From: Rhodococcus opacus
GTDB taxonomy: Bacteria; Actinomycetota; Actinomycetes; Mycobacteriales; Mycobacteriaceae
Length of the DNA: 64,000 bases
NCBI RefSeq assembly: GCF_012396235.1
Contig: NZ_JAAXPA010000033.1
Span: 41,753 to 105,752 of the forward strand
Direction of reading: 5' to 3'
The position numbers and the translations under genes were made by a program. Under the pieces are notes generated by a model. It was not told where the DNA came from. It saw only the letters and a list, made by a program, of their open reading frames with translations, and ran no database searches. Below are positions 50,959-59,278 of this stretch, piece after piece. The number at the start of each line of letters is the position of its first letter. Positions within the stretch are counted from its first letter, which is position 1.

Positions 50959-51096
50959 TCCCGCTTCCTCCCGACGCACAACGACCTGCACCCATCCTGC
51001 CTGATGCGTCGACAGGCAGGCGATTTGGTACTGGGGTGGGGCTATGCGCTACAGTTTCTCTCGCATCGCCGGGAACGGCGAAGCACAGCAGAATAA

Positions 51097-51169
51097 TCCC
51101 CTGTAGCTCAATTGGCAGAGCTTCCGACTGTTAATCGGACGGTTGCTGGTTCGAGTCCAGCCGGGGGAG
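51097..51169 (+). tRNA. tRNA-Asn(GTT)
   Basis: The 73-base cloverleaf has acceptor TCCCCTG/CGGGGGA with one G-U pair, D arm AGCTCAATTGGCAGAGC, anticodon loop CTGTTAA with anticodon GTT at 51130-51132, and T arm GCTGGTTCGAGTCCAGC. The discriminator base is G. CCA is not encoded. It is followed at once by a strong terminator. Confidence 0.97.
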
Positions 51170-51174
51170 CACCG

Positions 51175-51206
51175 AAACCCCGTCCGGTTGATCCGGGCGG
51201 GGTTTT
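51175..51206 (+). terminator. Rho-independent terminator of tRNA-Asn
   Basis: CCCCGTCCGG (51178-51187) pairs with CCGGGCGGGG (51193-51202) with one T-G position around TTGAT, followed by TTTT. It lies 5 bases after the tRNA. Confidence 0.85.
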
Positions 51207-51294
51207 CTGCTGCGCCCGGCCAATTCGAACAGGTGCACCGTCTGGGGCGAGTACATTCCCGCTGTATCGGCAGCAATCGATCGCGGGGTGTGCG

Positions 51295-52464
51295 ATGAGC
51301 GAGGACGGCCGCGAAACCGGGCGGACAGGGTCGATCGGGCGCTTCGGCACGAACGACGCCCCCCGGTGGCTGCTGCCCTCGATCCTCTACGTCCTGCTGG
51401 CCGTCGCCGCCTACCAGTTGTCGGGTTGGCTGTTCGTCAACCTGCGGAGCTTTCTGGGTTTGCTGTTCCTCGCGTGGTTGTTCAGTATCACCATCGAACC
51501 GGTGGTCGACTGGCTCGAGCGCCGGGGGTTGCGGCGCGGCGCCGCCACCGGGCTCGTCCTGTTCGCGCTGTTCGTCTTCGCCATCGGCTTCCTGGCCCTG
51601 TTCGGGACCCTGCTCGCCCAGCAACTCGCCCAGCTCCTCAAGGCCCTGCCGGACGCGCTGTCCTCGGTGACCGACTGGTCCAATCGTGTGTTCGACACCG
51701 ACTTCGCGACCGGTGAGGACCTCATCCGCCTCACGCCCGAAACCATCCGAGATCTCGCCGAGCGATTCACGCCGGGAGTTCTGGGCGTCTTGTCCTCGCT
51801 GCTCGGCGTCGTGTTCCAGATGCTGACGCTGCTGCTGTTCGTCTTCTACATGTCCGCGCAGGAGCCGGCGCTTCGCCGCACGATCTCGAGCTGGTTTCCG
51901 GCGCGGCAACAGCGAGTCATCTCGGTGGTCTGGGAGATCTCGGTCGAGAAGGCCGGCGGCTACGTGGTGTCGCGGCTGATCCTCGCTGCGGTGAGTTCGG
52001 TCGCCACGGGCGTCTTCCTCGTGGCGATCGGCGTGCCCTACTGGCTGCCGCTGGCGCTGTGGACCGGCATCGTCTCGCAGTTCGTCCCCACCCTGGGCAC
52101 CTACCTCGCGATCGCGCTCCCCGCGATCATCGCGGCGGCATCCCAGCCGATGGACGGGGTGTGGGTGATCGTGTTCGGGACCGTCTACCAGCAGATCGAG
52201 AACTATGTGCTGCACCCGCGCATCACGTCCGCGACAGTCTCGATCCACCCCGCGGTCGCGTTCGGATCGGTGATCGTGGGCGCCTCACTGTTCGGCCCGG
52301 TCGGCGCCCTGGTGTCGGTGCCGGTGGTCGCCGCGATCGAGGCCCTCGTCGAAACGTACGGGCGACGGTACGAACTCGTCGCAGACGCACCGGCGCCGGT
52401 CACCTCAGTCGAACAACGCAAACACGCGGGCGACGAAGAAAGCCGCGACCGCGAGGACGAGTAG
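51295..52464 (+). CDS. AI-2E family transporter
   Basis: The protein has 389 residues from ATG 51295; the open frame begins inside the tRNA but has no start there. About eight membrane helices are seen, with family marks FLGLLFLAWLFSITIEPVVDWLERRG, GTYLAIALPAIIAAA and VYQQIENYVLHPRITSATVSIHPAVAFGSVIVGASLFGPVGALVSVPVVA. The family includes autoinducer-2 exporters and Na+/H+ antiporters, so the substrate is open. Its 3' end overlaps the convergent small gene by 60 bases. Confidence 0.88.
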   Translation: MSEDGRETGRTGSIGRFGTNDAPRWLLPSILYVLLAVAAYQLSGWLFVNLRSFLGLLFLAWLFSITIEPVVDWLERRGLRRGAATGLVLFALFVFAIGFLALFGTLLAQQLAQLLKALPDALSSVTDWSNRVFDTDFATGEDLIRLTPETIRDLAERFTPGVLGVLSSLLGVVFQMLTLLLFVFYMSAQEPALRRTISSWFPARQQRVISVVWEISVEKAGGYVVSRLILAAVSSVATGVFLVAIGVPYWLPLALWTGIVSQFVPTLGTYLAIALPAIIAAASQPMDGVWVIVFGTVYQQIENYVLHPRITSATVSIHPAVAFGSVIVGASLFGPVGALVSVPVVAAIEALVETYGRRYELVADAPAPVTSVEQRKHAGDEESRDREDE

Positions 52465-52635
52465 CCCGACCACGATGAACGCGAGGATCGGCACCGTCCG
52501 GCCCGGCATCGGCTGCGGATGCGACAACCCCGAGGTCTGGCCGGCATCCGGTGGCGTGTCACCCGGCTGAACGCTGCCGCCCTCGTCGAGCGCCGGTGCA
52601 TCTTCCGGTTCCGGTCCTGGTCGTTCGACGCTCAT
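52405..52635 (-). CDS. Small membrane protein, DUF6480-like
   Basis: The protein has 76 residues from ATG 52635. The N-terminal half is Pro/Gly/acid-rich (ALDEGGSVQPGDTPPDAGQTSG) and probably disordered. A single C-terminal helix follows (VPILAFIVVGLLVLAVAAFFVARV). The GGSVQPGDTPP motif is typical of DUF6480 proteins of actinobacteria. The role is unknown. It overlaps the AI-2E gene end by 60 bases. Confidence 0.7.
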   Translation of the reverse strand: MSVERPGPEPEDAPALDEGGSVQPGDTPPDAGQTSGLSHPQPMPGRTVPILAFIVVGLLVLAVAAFFVARVFALFD

Positions 52636-52854
52636 ACTCTGCTCCCATCTCGTGGTCCTCCGCAGTGCGGATCACACCCGCGTACCCCGGGAGACGCGTT
52701 CGCACACACGGTGACGAGGCAGCGTCCACGTCGGGGCGCCGATGTGGTCCGCCGACCACGAAAAGTCCTGTCACGGCGGGCTTCGTCCCGGCTACGCGCC
52801 CACGGCGGGCGCACGGTAACATCGGCACGCCGCGATCGCGAGAACTGCGGCGAT
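52636..52854. other. Intergenic region with tRNA-Met promoter
   Basis: This 219-base gap lies between the divergent starts of the small membrane gene and tRNA-Met. TAACAT at 52817-52822, about 35 bases before the tRNA, is a plausible -10. I see no gene or strong hairpin. Confidence 0.4.
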
Positions 52855-52928
52855 GGGGCGGTAGCTCAGTCGGTTAGAGCCGTGGACTCATAATCCATTG
52901 GTCGCGGGTTCGAGCCCCGCCCGCCCCA
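52855..52928 (+). tRNA. tRNA-Met(CAT)
   Basis: The 74-base cloverleaf has acceptor GGGGCGG/CCGCCCC, D arm AGCTCAGTCGGTTAGAGC, anticodon loop CTCATAA with CAT at 52889-52891, and T arm GCGGGTTCGAGCCCCGC. The discriminator is A. The ACTCATAAT context fits elongator Met; a lysidine-modified tRNA-Ile2 is less likely, and the C1-A72 mismatch of the initiator is absent. Confidence 0.93.
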
Positions 52929-53023
52929 CCGTCTTCCGCGGATCCCCGATGGTCGAACGCCCGCTCCGTCGTTGTTCTCCGTGCCGGAGCGGGGCAGACT
53001 GAATGGCATCCGAGGAGGCCATC

Positions 53024-53506
53024 GTGGACCTGCAGATCGTGGCGATCGACAAGCCCGACGACATGAACGTGATCGTCGGACAGTCCCACTTCATCAAGAC
53101 CGTCGAGGACGTGCACGAGGCGCTGGCGGGAGTGAGCCCCCACCTCCGGTTCGGTATCGCGTTCTGCGAAGCCTCGGGGCCTCGCCTCGTTCGCTGTTCC
53201 GGCAACGACGACCGTCTCGTCGAGTTGGCCACCCGCAACGCTGTTGCCGTCGGCGCGGGACACTCATTCTTCGTGTTCCTGGAGGACGGCTACCCGGTGA
53301 ACGTCCTGAACACGCTGAAGCAGGTGCCGGAGGTGTGCGGCATCTTTTGCGCCACCGCCAACCCCGTCGAAATCATCGTGGCCGAGACGGAACTCGGCCG
53401 GGGCATCGCCGGCGTGATCGACGGGCGCTCACCCGCCGGTGTCGAGACCGACGCCGACGTCGCTGACCGCAAGGCGTTGCTCCGGACGATCGGTTACAAG
53501 CTCTGA
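53024..53506 (+). CDS. Adenosine-specific kinase family protein
   Basis: The protein has 160 residues from GTG 53024, chosen because AGGAGG lies 5 bases upstream; ATG 53003 would add seven residues. The whole protein matches the family: DLQIVAIDKPDDMNVIVGQSHFIKTVEDVHEALAGV, LRFGIAFCEASGPRLVR and GHSFFVFLEDGYPVNVLNTLKQVPEVCGIFCATANPVEIIVAET. A structure from Pyrobaculum gave the family its name, but the physiological reaction is uncertain. It stands alone after tRNA-Met. Confidence 0.88.
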   Translation: MDLQIVAIDKPDDMNVIVGQSHFIKTVEDVHEALAGVSPHLRFGIAFCEASGPRLVRCSGNDDRLVELATRNAVAVGAGHSFFVFLEDGYPVNVLNTLKQVPEVCGIFCATANPVEIIVAETELGRGIAGVIDGRSPAGVETDADVADRKALLRTIGYKL

Positions 53507-53522
53507 GCGAGCGGAACTCGGA

Positions 53523-54356
53523 CTACACCAGCGGATCGACGCGTTCCCAGGCAACGGGGAGTTGCACGTCGACACCCTCGGACCGGCCCTTCTCGGTGAG
53601 GAACCGCAGGGACCGCCGGAAGTTGTCGGCGAAGCGGGGGAGCGGCGTCAGCGGCCTGTCGAGTGGCTTCCAGAAGTTGTCCCAATGGATCGGGATCACG
53701 CGGCGTGCGCCGGTCCGGGTCACGAGTGCGTCCCAGTAGTCGCGGCGGAACTGGTCGGATTGCTTGCCGAGTGTGCCGATGCCGAGATAGACGGTGTCGG
53801 CGTCGTATCCGTCGAGCGCACCGGGCACGAAGTTCGCGCTGGCGTGGACGAGGACGCGGCCGTCGGGGTGCGCGAAGTGGAACGAGAAGCAGTCGCCCTG
53901 CGCGTATTCGCCGATCGATGCCGGCGGGTGCACCGCGTGTTCGATCGTGCCCGGGAACTTCGCCCGGGGGCTGTGCTCGGCGGGCAGCGCCGTCACCTCG
54001 TATGCGCCGTATCTCAGGGGAGTTCGCAGCTGGATCGTTCGGAACCGGTCCATCGCGAACCCATAACCTTCGGCGATGTGACGCGTCGACGGCGAACCGA
54101 CGAGCTCCGCACCGGTGCGCTGCGCCACCGTCGGGGAGTCCATCGCGTGGTCGTAGTGCGAGTGCGCGACGAGGACGGCGGCGAGGCGGTCGGTTCGGGT
54201 TCGCGTGAGGGCGCGGTCGACGGCGGCACCGTCGGGGCGCAGCGGACGGAGTACCGATCGCAGGAGCGGCGGTCTGGAGAAGAACCCGTCGGTCATCAGC
54301 GATGTCTCGCCGTCGGACAACAGGATCGTGGAAACACCGAGGAAGGTGGCGTGCAT
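53523..54356 (-). CDS. Metallo-beta-lactamase fold hydrolase
   Basis: The protein has 277 residues from ATG 54356. Zinc residues are in LVAHSHYDHAMD (HxHxDH with Tyr between), PAEHSPRAKF and IPIHWDNFWKPL. The fold resembles the UlaG/NAPE-PLD-like branch. No signal peptide is seen. The reaction cannot be assigned. It ends 16 bases from the convergent adenosine-specific kinase gene. Confidence 0.82.
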   Translation of the reverse strand: MHATFLGVSTILLSDGETSLMTDGFFSRPPLLRSVLRPLRPDGAAVDRALTRTRTDRLAAVLVAHSHYDHAMDSPTVAQRTGAELVGSPSTRHIAEGYGFAMDRFRTIQLRTPLRYGAYEVTALPAEHSPRAKFPGTIEHAVHPPASIGEYAQGDCFSFHFAHPDGRVLVHASANFVPGALDGYDADTVYLGIGTLGKQSDQFRRDYWDALVTRTGARRVIPIHWDNFWKPLDRPLTPLPRFADNFRRSLRFLTEKGRSEGVDVQLPVAWERVDPLV

Positions 54357-54413
54357 GCTCGCGACCGTACCGGTGGGCGGCACTCGCACGTCGGGATCTG
54401 TGGTCGCTCTACG

Positions 54414-54941
54414 ATGACGGCCATGGCGATCACTCCCGACACGAAGAACTGGACCTGGGTCCTCGACCGGGCGTGTCCCGACTGCGGGTTCGACTCGGCG
54501 GCAACCCGGTACGAGGACATTCCGGCGCTGGTCCGGGTGAACGTGGAGGCATGGTCGCCGGTCCTCACCCGCCCCGACGTGACAGTCCGGCCGGACGAGC
54601 AGACGTGGTCGGCGCTCGAGTACGCCGCACACGTTCGCGACGTGTTCCGGATCTTCGACGTCCGGCTCCGGCTCATGCTCGACGAGACGGATCCACTGTT
54701 CCCGAACTGGGATCAGGACGAGACCGCGGTCGCCGAGCGCTACAACGAGCAGGATCCGGCCGTCGTGGACGCCGAGCTGCGTGCGGCCGGTGCGGCGGCG
54801 GCGGACGACTTCGAAGCCGTCGCGCCGGAATTCCGGGTGCGGACCGGGCGGCGGAGTGACGGCGCGTCGTTCACGGTGGAGTCGCTGGCCAAGTATTTCG
54901 TCCACGATCCGATCCATCACCTCCACGACGTGTCGGGGTAA
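54414..54941 (+). CDS. DinB-like protein
   Basis: The protein has 175 residues from ATG 54414, or 172 from ATG 54423. LDRACPDCGFDSAATRYEDIPALVRVNVEAWSPVL leads into WSALEYAAHVRDVFRIFDVRLRLML, with a His typical of the DinB four-helix bundle. The C-terminal VHDPIHHLHDVSG supplies the other His residues of the metal site. Related proteins use mycothiol or bacillithiol, but no such link is seen here. It is read towards the alcohol dehydrogenase gene, which has its own promoter region. Confidence 0.82.
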   Translation: MTAMAITPDTKNWTWVLDRACPDCGFDSAATRYEDIPALVRVNVEAWSPVLTRPDVTVRPDEQTWSALEYAAHVRDVFRIFDVRLRLMLDETDPLFPNWDQDETAVAERYNEQDPAVVDAELRAAGAAAADDFEAVAPEFRVRTGRRSDGASFTVESLAKYFVHDPIHHLHDVSG

Positions 54942-54969
54942 CAGTTTCGGATTCCCGGACCCGATTCGG

Positions 54970-54983
54970 TAGAACGTGTTCCA
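54970..54983. promoter_or_regulatory. KstR-like box upstream of the alcohol dehydrogenase
   Basis: TAGAACGTGTTCCA matches the KstR consensus TnnAACnnGTTnnA at all eight fixed positions. It lies 69 bases before the dehydrogenase ATG. KstR controls cholesterol and fatty-acid catabolism genes in mycobacteria and rhodococci. A chance match in 64 kb is possible, but the placement in a promoter gap makes it notable. Confidence 0.5.
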
Positions 54984-55051
54984 ATTCAGCCCGTTTGTGT
55001 CTATCGTCACATCAGCAGATGCGCAGACATGAATGAAGGGTTGGGAGTCAC

Positions 55052-56179
55052 ATGAAGACCAAGGGTGCGATCCTGTGGGGCCTGAACGAGCCGTGGTCGG
55101 TCGAGGAGATCGAGATCGGCGATCCGGTCGCGGGCGAGGTGCAGATTCGCATGGAAGCCGCCGGAATGTGCCACTCCGACCACCACATCGTCACCGGTTC
55201 GATGCCGATGGCCTCCTTCCCGGTGATGGGCGGGCACGAAGGGTCCGGCGTCATCACCAAGCTGGGGCCGGAGGTGAAGGACCTCGAAGTCGGCGACCAC
55301 GTCGTGCTGTCGTTCGTGCCTGCCTGCGGGCGCTGTCCGGCGTGCTCGGCGGGACACCAGAATCTCTGTGACCTCGGGATGGGACTTCTGAGCGGGCTGG
55401 CGATCAGCGACGGCACCTTCCGCATCCACGCGCGCGGCGAAAACGTCATCCCCATGTGTCTCCTCGGGACGTTCTCGCCGTACATGGTCGTGCACGAGAC
55501 GTCGGTCGTGAAGATCGACAAGGACATTCCGTTCGACGTCGCCGCCCTCGTCGGCTGCGGCGTTCCCACCGGGTGGGGTTCGGCCACGCGGATGGCAGAG
55601 GTGAAGCCCGGCGAATCCGTCGTCATCATGGGCGTCGGCGGCGTCGGCATGAGCGCACTGCAGGGCGCAGTCGCGTCCGGGGCGCGTCAGATCTTCGCCA
55701 TCGACCCGGTGCCGTGGAAGCGGGAACAGGCGCTGAAGTTCGGGGCCACCCACGCGTTCGAGAGTGCCGCGGCCGCAATCGAGCCGATCATCGCGCTCAC
55801 CAACGGGTTGATGGCACAGAAGACGATCATCACGGTCGGGGAGATGCACGGCGAATACGTCGAGGAAGCACTGTTGCTCACCAGCAAGTTCGGCACGTGC
55901 GTCGTCACGGCCATGGGCGCGATGACCGACATGGACGTCAAGCTGAACCTGTTCCTCTTCTCGATGCTGCAGAAGGACCTGAAGGGCACCATCTTCGGCG
56001 GCGGAAACGCCCGGGTCGAGATCCCCAACCTGCTGGCCATGTACAAGTCGGGGCAGCTGAACCTCGACGACATGATCACCCGCACCTACACCCTCGAAGG
56101 TGTCAACGACGGGTATCAGGACATGCTCGACGGCAAGAACATTCGCGGCGTCATCCGGTACACCGAAGCCGACTGGTGA
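55052..56179 (+). CDS. NDMA-dependent zinc alcohol dehydrogenase
   Basis: The protein has 375 residues from ATG 55052. Catalytic zinc residues are Cys40 (GMCHSDHH) and His62-Glu63 (GGHEGSGV). The structural zinc ligands are Cys92, Cys95, Cys98 and Cys106 (ACGRCPACSAGHQNLC). The Rossmann motif is VIMGVGGVGMSA. The sequence fits the group of nicotinoprotein alcohol dehydrogenases that keep NAD(H) bound and need an external acceptor, in vivo probably mycofactocin. The alcohol is unknown. A KstR-like box in the promoter suggests a link to sterol or lipid breakdown. Confidence 0.88.
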   Translation: MKTKGAILWGLNEPWSVEEIEIGDPVAGEVQIRMEAAGMCHSDHHIVTGSMPMASFPVMGGHEGSGVITKLGPEVKDLEVGDHVVLSFVPACGRCPACSAGHQNLCDLGMGLLSGLAISDGTFRIHARGENVIPMCLLGTFSPYMVVHETSVVKIDKDIPFDVAALVGCGVPTGWGSATRMAEVKPGESVVIMGVGGVGMSALQGAVASGARQIFAIDPVPWKREQALKFGATHAFESAAAAIEPIIALTNGLMAQKTIITVGEMHGEYVEEALLLTSKFGTCVVTAMGAMTDMDVKLNLFLFSMLQKDLKGTIFGGGNARVEIPNLLAMYKSGQLNLDDMITRTYTLEGVNDGYQDMLDGKNIRGVIRYTEADW

Positions 56180-56224
56180 CGGCTCGCCGCAGCCGACCGC
56201 GGGCCGCTCTCGTAGGCTGACCGG

Positions 56225-57043
56225 GTGCAGAGTCTCGATCAGATTGCCCGATGGCCCGTGGACAACGCTGCGGCGGTGGTCCTGTCGCGCGACGAAGGGG
56301 TGCTCGGCGAGTACGGCGACCAGCAGCGCGTCTTCCCCCTGGCCTCGGTGACCAAACTGCTCTGCGCGTACGCAGTCCTGGTGGCCACCGAGGAGGGGGC
56401 CGTCGAACTCGACCAGCCCGCAGGTCCGGAGGGCTCGACCGTGCGTCACCTGCTGGCGCACGCGTCGGGTCTCGCGTTCGACGCGAATCGTGTGCAGACG
56501 GCACCGGAGCGTAAGCGGATCTACTCGAGCGCCGGCTACGAGGTGCTCGCCGACTTCCTCACCGCCGAGACGTCGATCGATTTCGCCGACTACGTCGCGG
56601 AATCCGTCTTCGCCCCGCTCTCGATGGGCGGGTCCGCTCTCGTCGGGCCCGCCGGCCACGGCGCGCAGGCGTCGGCGGGCGATCTCGGCCGGTTCGCTGC
56701 GGAACTGTTCCGCCCGGCCCTCATTTCGCCTCAGACGTTCACGGACGCCACATCCGTGCAGTTTCCCGGCCTGGACGGAATCCTGCCCGGATACGGCTCA
56801 CAGCGGCCCAACGACTGGGGTCTGGGGTTCGAGATCCGTTCGGGCAAGAGCCCGCATTGGACGGGCACCGCGAACTCGCCGCAGACCTTCGGCCACTTCG
56901 GGCAGTCCGGCACCTTCCTGTGGGTCGATCCCGCCGCCGGACTGGCGTGCGTCGCGTTGACGGACCGGGATTTCGGCGACTGGGCCAAGCCCCTGTGGAC
57001 CGAGCTGAGCGACGGTATCCTCGCGGAACGCAGAGGACGATGA
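56225..57043 (+). CDS. Serine hydrolase, beta-lactamase/class C-like
   Basis: The protein has 272 residues from GTG 56225. The nucleophile motif S-x-x-K is Ser41-Val-Thr-Lys44 (FPLASVTKLL). The second motif is Y100-S-S (IYSSAGYEVL) instead of the usual YxN, and HFGQSG takes the place of the KTG box. No signal peptide is seen, so it is probably cytosolic, unlike true beta-lactamases. It resembles actinobacterial esterase-type members. It overlaps a tiny ORF by ATGA. Confidence 0.85.
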   Translation: MQSLDQIARWPVDNAAAVVLSRDEGVLGEYGDQQRVFPLASVTKLLCAYAVLVATEEGAVELDQPAGPEGSTVRHLLAHASGLAFDANRVQTAPERKRIYSSAGYEVLADFLTAETSIDFADYVAESVFAPLSMGGSALVGPAGHGAQASAGDLGRFAAELFRPALISPQTFTDATSVQFPGLDGILPGYGSQRPNDWGLGFEIRSGKSPHWTGTANSPQTFGHFGQSGTFLWVDPAAGLACVALTDRDFGDWAKPLWTELSDGILAERRGR

Positions 57044-57126
57044 CACACCGATTGCTCGAATCACTGGCGCAACACAGGCATCACAAGGCACACTGGTCAA
57101 CCGAGCGTGCTGCACACACCGACTGA
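57040..57126 (+). CDS. Possible 28-aa His-rich ORF coupled to the serine hydrolase
   Basis: The ATG is in an ATGA overlap with the stop of the serine hydrolase gene. The peptide (MTHRLLESLAQHRHHKAHWS...) has six His in 28 residues and ends 42 bases before the DUF3145 gene. Coupled starts are usual for real genes in this genome, but the length is short and no family is known. It may be chance. Confidence 0.25.
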   Translation: MTHRLLESLAQHRHHKAHWSTERAAHTD

Positions 57127-57168
57127 GGCCGTTGGGGAAGACGTCCCTCGTCGAAGCAGGAGGCTCGA

Positions 57169-57678
57169 GTGCGCGCATTGAATCAGTTCGCGGACGCGAC
57201 GGCTGGTGTTGTCTACATCCACTCGTCGCCCGCCGCGTTGTGCCCCCATATCGAATGGGCGTTGACCGCGACCCTCGACTGCCGAGCCAACCTGAAATGG
57301 ACCTCGCAGCCGGCCTCCAACGGCGTTCTGCGCGCGACCACCAGCTGGGTAGGGCCTGTGGGCACCGCCTCGCGCCTGGTCAACGCACTCCGCGCCTGGC
57401 CGATGCTGCGGTTCGAGGTCACCGAGGACGCCAGTGAGGGCGTGGACGGTGAACGGTACAGTCACGTGCCCGGCATGGGTCTGTGGCACGGGTCCACCAG
57501 CGCGAACGGCGATGTCGTCGTGGGGGAGATGCGCCTGCGGGCACTGATGCAAGCGGGGGGCGACATCGCCGCCGAACTGGAGTACGCACTCGGAACCGCC
57601 TGGGACGAGGCTCTCGAGCCGTTCCGCAGCGGCGGAGAAGGCGCCGAGGTCACCTGGCTGCGCCGGGACGTCGGCTGA
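57169..57678 (+). CDS. DUF3145 protein
   Basis: The protein has 169 residues from GTG 57169, with AGGAGG upstream. The sequence FADATAGVVYIHSSPAALCPHIEWAL, TLDCRANLKWTSQPA and LRAWPMLRFEVTEDASEGVDGERYSHVPGMGLWHG is a full DUF3145 domain, found only in actinobacteria and often next to accD6. The function is unknown. A bidirectional terminator separates it from the convergent FAS-II operon. Confidence 0.88.
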   Translation: MRALNQFADATAGVVYIHSSPAALCPHIEWALTATLDCRANLKWTSQPASNGVLRATTSWVGPVGTASRLVNALRAWPMLRFEVTEDASEGVDGERYSHVPGMGLWHGSTSANGDVVVGEMRLRALMQAGGDIAAELEYALGTAWDEALEPFRSGGEGAEVTWLRRDVG

Positions 57679-57699
57679 CACCCCGCTCACGAACGCGAA

Positions 57700-57731
57700 A
57701 AGGCCCCCGCCACAACACCGGCGGGGGCCTT
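57700..57731. terminator. Bidirectional terminator between DUF3145 gene and accD6
   Basis: AAGGCCCCCGCC (57700-57711) pairs perfectly with GGCGGGGGCCTT (57720-57731) around an 8-base loop. AAAA precedes it and TTCTCT follows, so it works in both directions. Confidence 0.85.
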
Positions 57732-57750
57732 CTCTCGACCAGAGCTCAGA

Positions 57751-59184
57751 TCACAGCGGGATGTTCTTGTGGTCGCCGCGGCAGGCGGGAGCGGCGGCGA
57801 GGGCGGCGGTGATGACACTGCGCGTCTTGGCGGGATCGATCTCCTCGTCCACCACCCCGATCGCGACGGCACGGTCGACGCCCCCGGCGATGCTCTCGTG
57901 TTCGACGGCCAGACGCTCGTGCAGGGCCTCACGCTCTTCTTCCGGCGCTGCGGCCAGGGCGCGCTTGTGCAGGATGCCGACGGCGGCCTTGGCGCCCATG
58001 ACAGCGACCTCGGCATCGGGCCATGCGTAGACGGCGGTGGCGCCGAGCGCGCGGGAGTTCATGGCGATGTAGGCGCCGCCGTAGATCTTGCGGGTCACGA
58101 CGGTCACGCGGGGGACGGTGGCTTCGGCGAACGCGTGGAGGAGCTTGGCCCCGCGGCGTACGACGCCTTCCCATTCCATGCTCACACCGGGGAGGTATCC
58201 GGGAACGTCCACGATCACCACGAGCGGGATGCCGAATGCGTTGCACAGCCGGACGAAACGAGCCGACTTCTCGGCACTCTCCGAGTTCAGGCAGCCACCC
58301 AGGCGGAGCGGGTTGTTGGCGATGACTCCGACGGTGCGGCCACCGAGGCGGCCGAGACCGGTGACGATGCTGCGGGCGTAATTGCCCTGCAGTTCCTCGA
58401 AACTCGACTCGCCCTCGACGTTGTCGAGAAGTTCGTGAACGATCGGACGGACGTCGTAGGCGCGCTTCGCCGACTCGGGCATGAGCGCGCGGAGATCGGT
58501 GTCGCCGTGCGCGGCCGCGGCCTGATCGAACTCGCCCTGTTCGCAGAACATCGACACCAGGCGGCGTGCCCGGTGCAGGGCGTCGCCCTCGTCGTGGGCG
58601 GCGATGTGCGCTACACCCGACTTCTTCGTGTGCGTGTCGGGACCGCCGAGGGACACCATGTCGACCTGCTCACCGGTGACACTGCGGACCACGTCCGGTC
58701 CGGTGACGAAGACGCGGGCCTCCGGCGCCATGATCACGATGTCGGTCAGCGCGGGACCGTACGCCGCACCGCCGGCTGCGAAGCCGAGGACGACGGAAAT
58801 CTGTGGGACGCGGCCGGACGCGCGGACCATGGCCTCGAAGACCAGTCCGACCGCGTGCAGGGCCTCGACGCCCTCGGCGAGACGCGCGCCACCCGAGTGC
58901 CAGAGACCCACGATCGGGGCGTCTTCCTCGAGGGCGGTATCGATCGCCGTCACGATGTGCTTGCAGCCTTCGACGCCCATGGCGCCGCCCATGACGGTGG
59001 CATCGGAGCAGTAGGCGATGGTGCGGACACCGTCGATGTTGCCGGACGCGGCCAGAACACCGGACTTGTCCCGCGGATGGAGTGGGACGACTGTCCCGGC
59101 GTCGAACAGCTTCTCCAGGCGCGCAAGGGGATCGCGCGGATCGATCGACGCATCGGACTTAGTCGCGGGTGCCAAGATTGTCAT
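57751..59184 (-). CDS. accD6: Acyl-CoA carboxylase beta subunit AccD6
   Basis: The protein has 477 residues from ATG 59184. Carboxyltransferase domain features are IVGLWHSGGARLAEGVEALHAVG, VLGFAAGGAAYGPALTDIVIM, GVIANNPLRLGGCLNSESAEKSARFVRLCNAFGIPLVVIVDVPGYLPG and KIYGGAYIAMNSRALGA. It supplies malonyl-CoA to the FAS-II elongation system and is the last gene of that operon, as in mycobacteria. A large hairpin separates it from kasA. It needs an AccA3-type alpha subunit encoded elsewhere. Confidence 0.95.
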   Translation of the reverse strand: MTILAPATKSDASIDPRDPLARLEKLFDAGTVVPLHPRDKSGVLAASGNIDGVRTIAYCSDATVMGGAMGVEGCKHIVTAIDTALEEDAPIVGLWHSGGARLAEGVEALHAVGLVFEAMVRASGRVPQISVVLGFAAGGAAYGPALTDIVIMAPEARVFVTGPDVVRSVTGEQVDMVSLGGPDTHTKKSGVAHIAAHDEGDALHRARRLVSMFCEQGEFDQAAAAHGDTDLRALMPESAKRAYDVRPIVHELLDNVEGESSFEELQGNYARSIVTGLGRLGGRTVGVIANNPLRLGGCLNSESAEKSARFVRLCNAFGIPLVVIVDVPGYLPGVSMEWEGVVRRGAKLLHAFAEATVPRVTVVTRKIYGGAYIAMNSRALGATAVYAWPDAEVAVMGAKAAVGILHKRALAAAPEEEREALHERLAVEHESIAGGVDRAVAIGVVDEEIDPAKTRSVITAALAAAPACRGDHKNIPL

Positions 59185-59222
59185 CGCGTCCTCCTTGTGG
59201 CGGGCCCGGGTGGGCTGTCGAT

Positions 59223-59257
59223 GGGTGGAGACCCCTTCAGAGAAGGGGTCTCCACCC
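59223..59257. terminator. 15-bp perfect hairpin between kasA and accD6
   Basis: GGGTGGAGACCCCTT (59223-59237) pairs perfectly with AAGGGGTCTCCACCC (59243-59257), with the loop CAGAG. It lies 39 bases before the accD6 ATG on the transcribed strand. There is no T-run, so it may be a partial terminator or a processing or stability site that lowers accD6 relative to kasA. Confidence 0.6.
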
Positions 59258-59278
59258 GCGATCTAGCAGGACCGGCTG

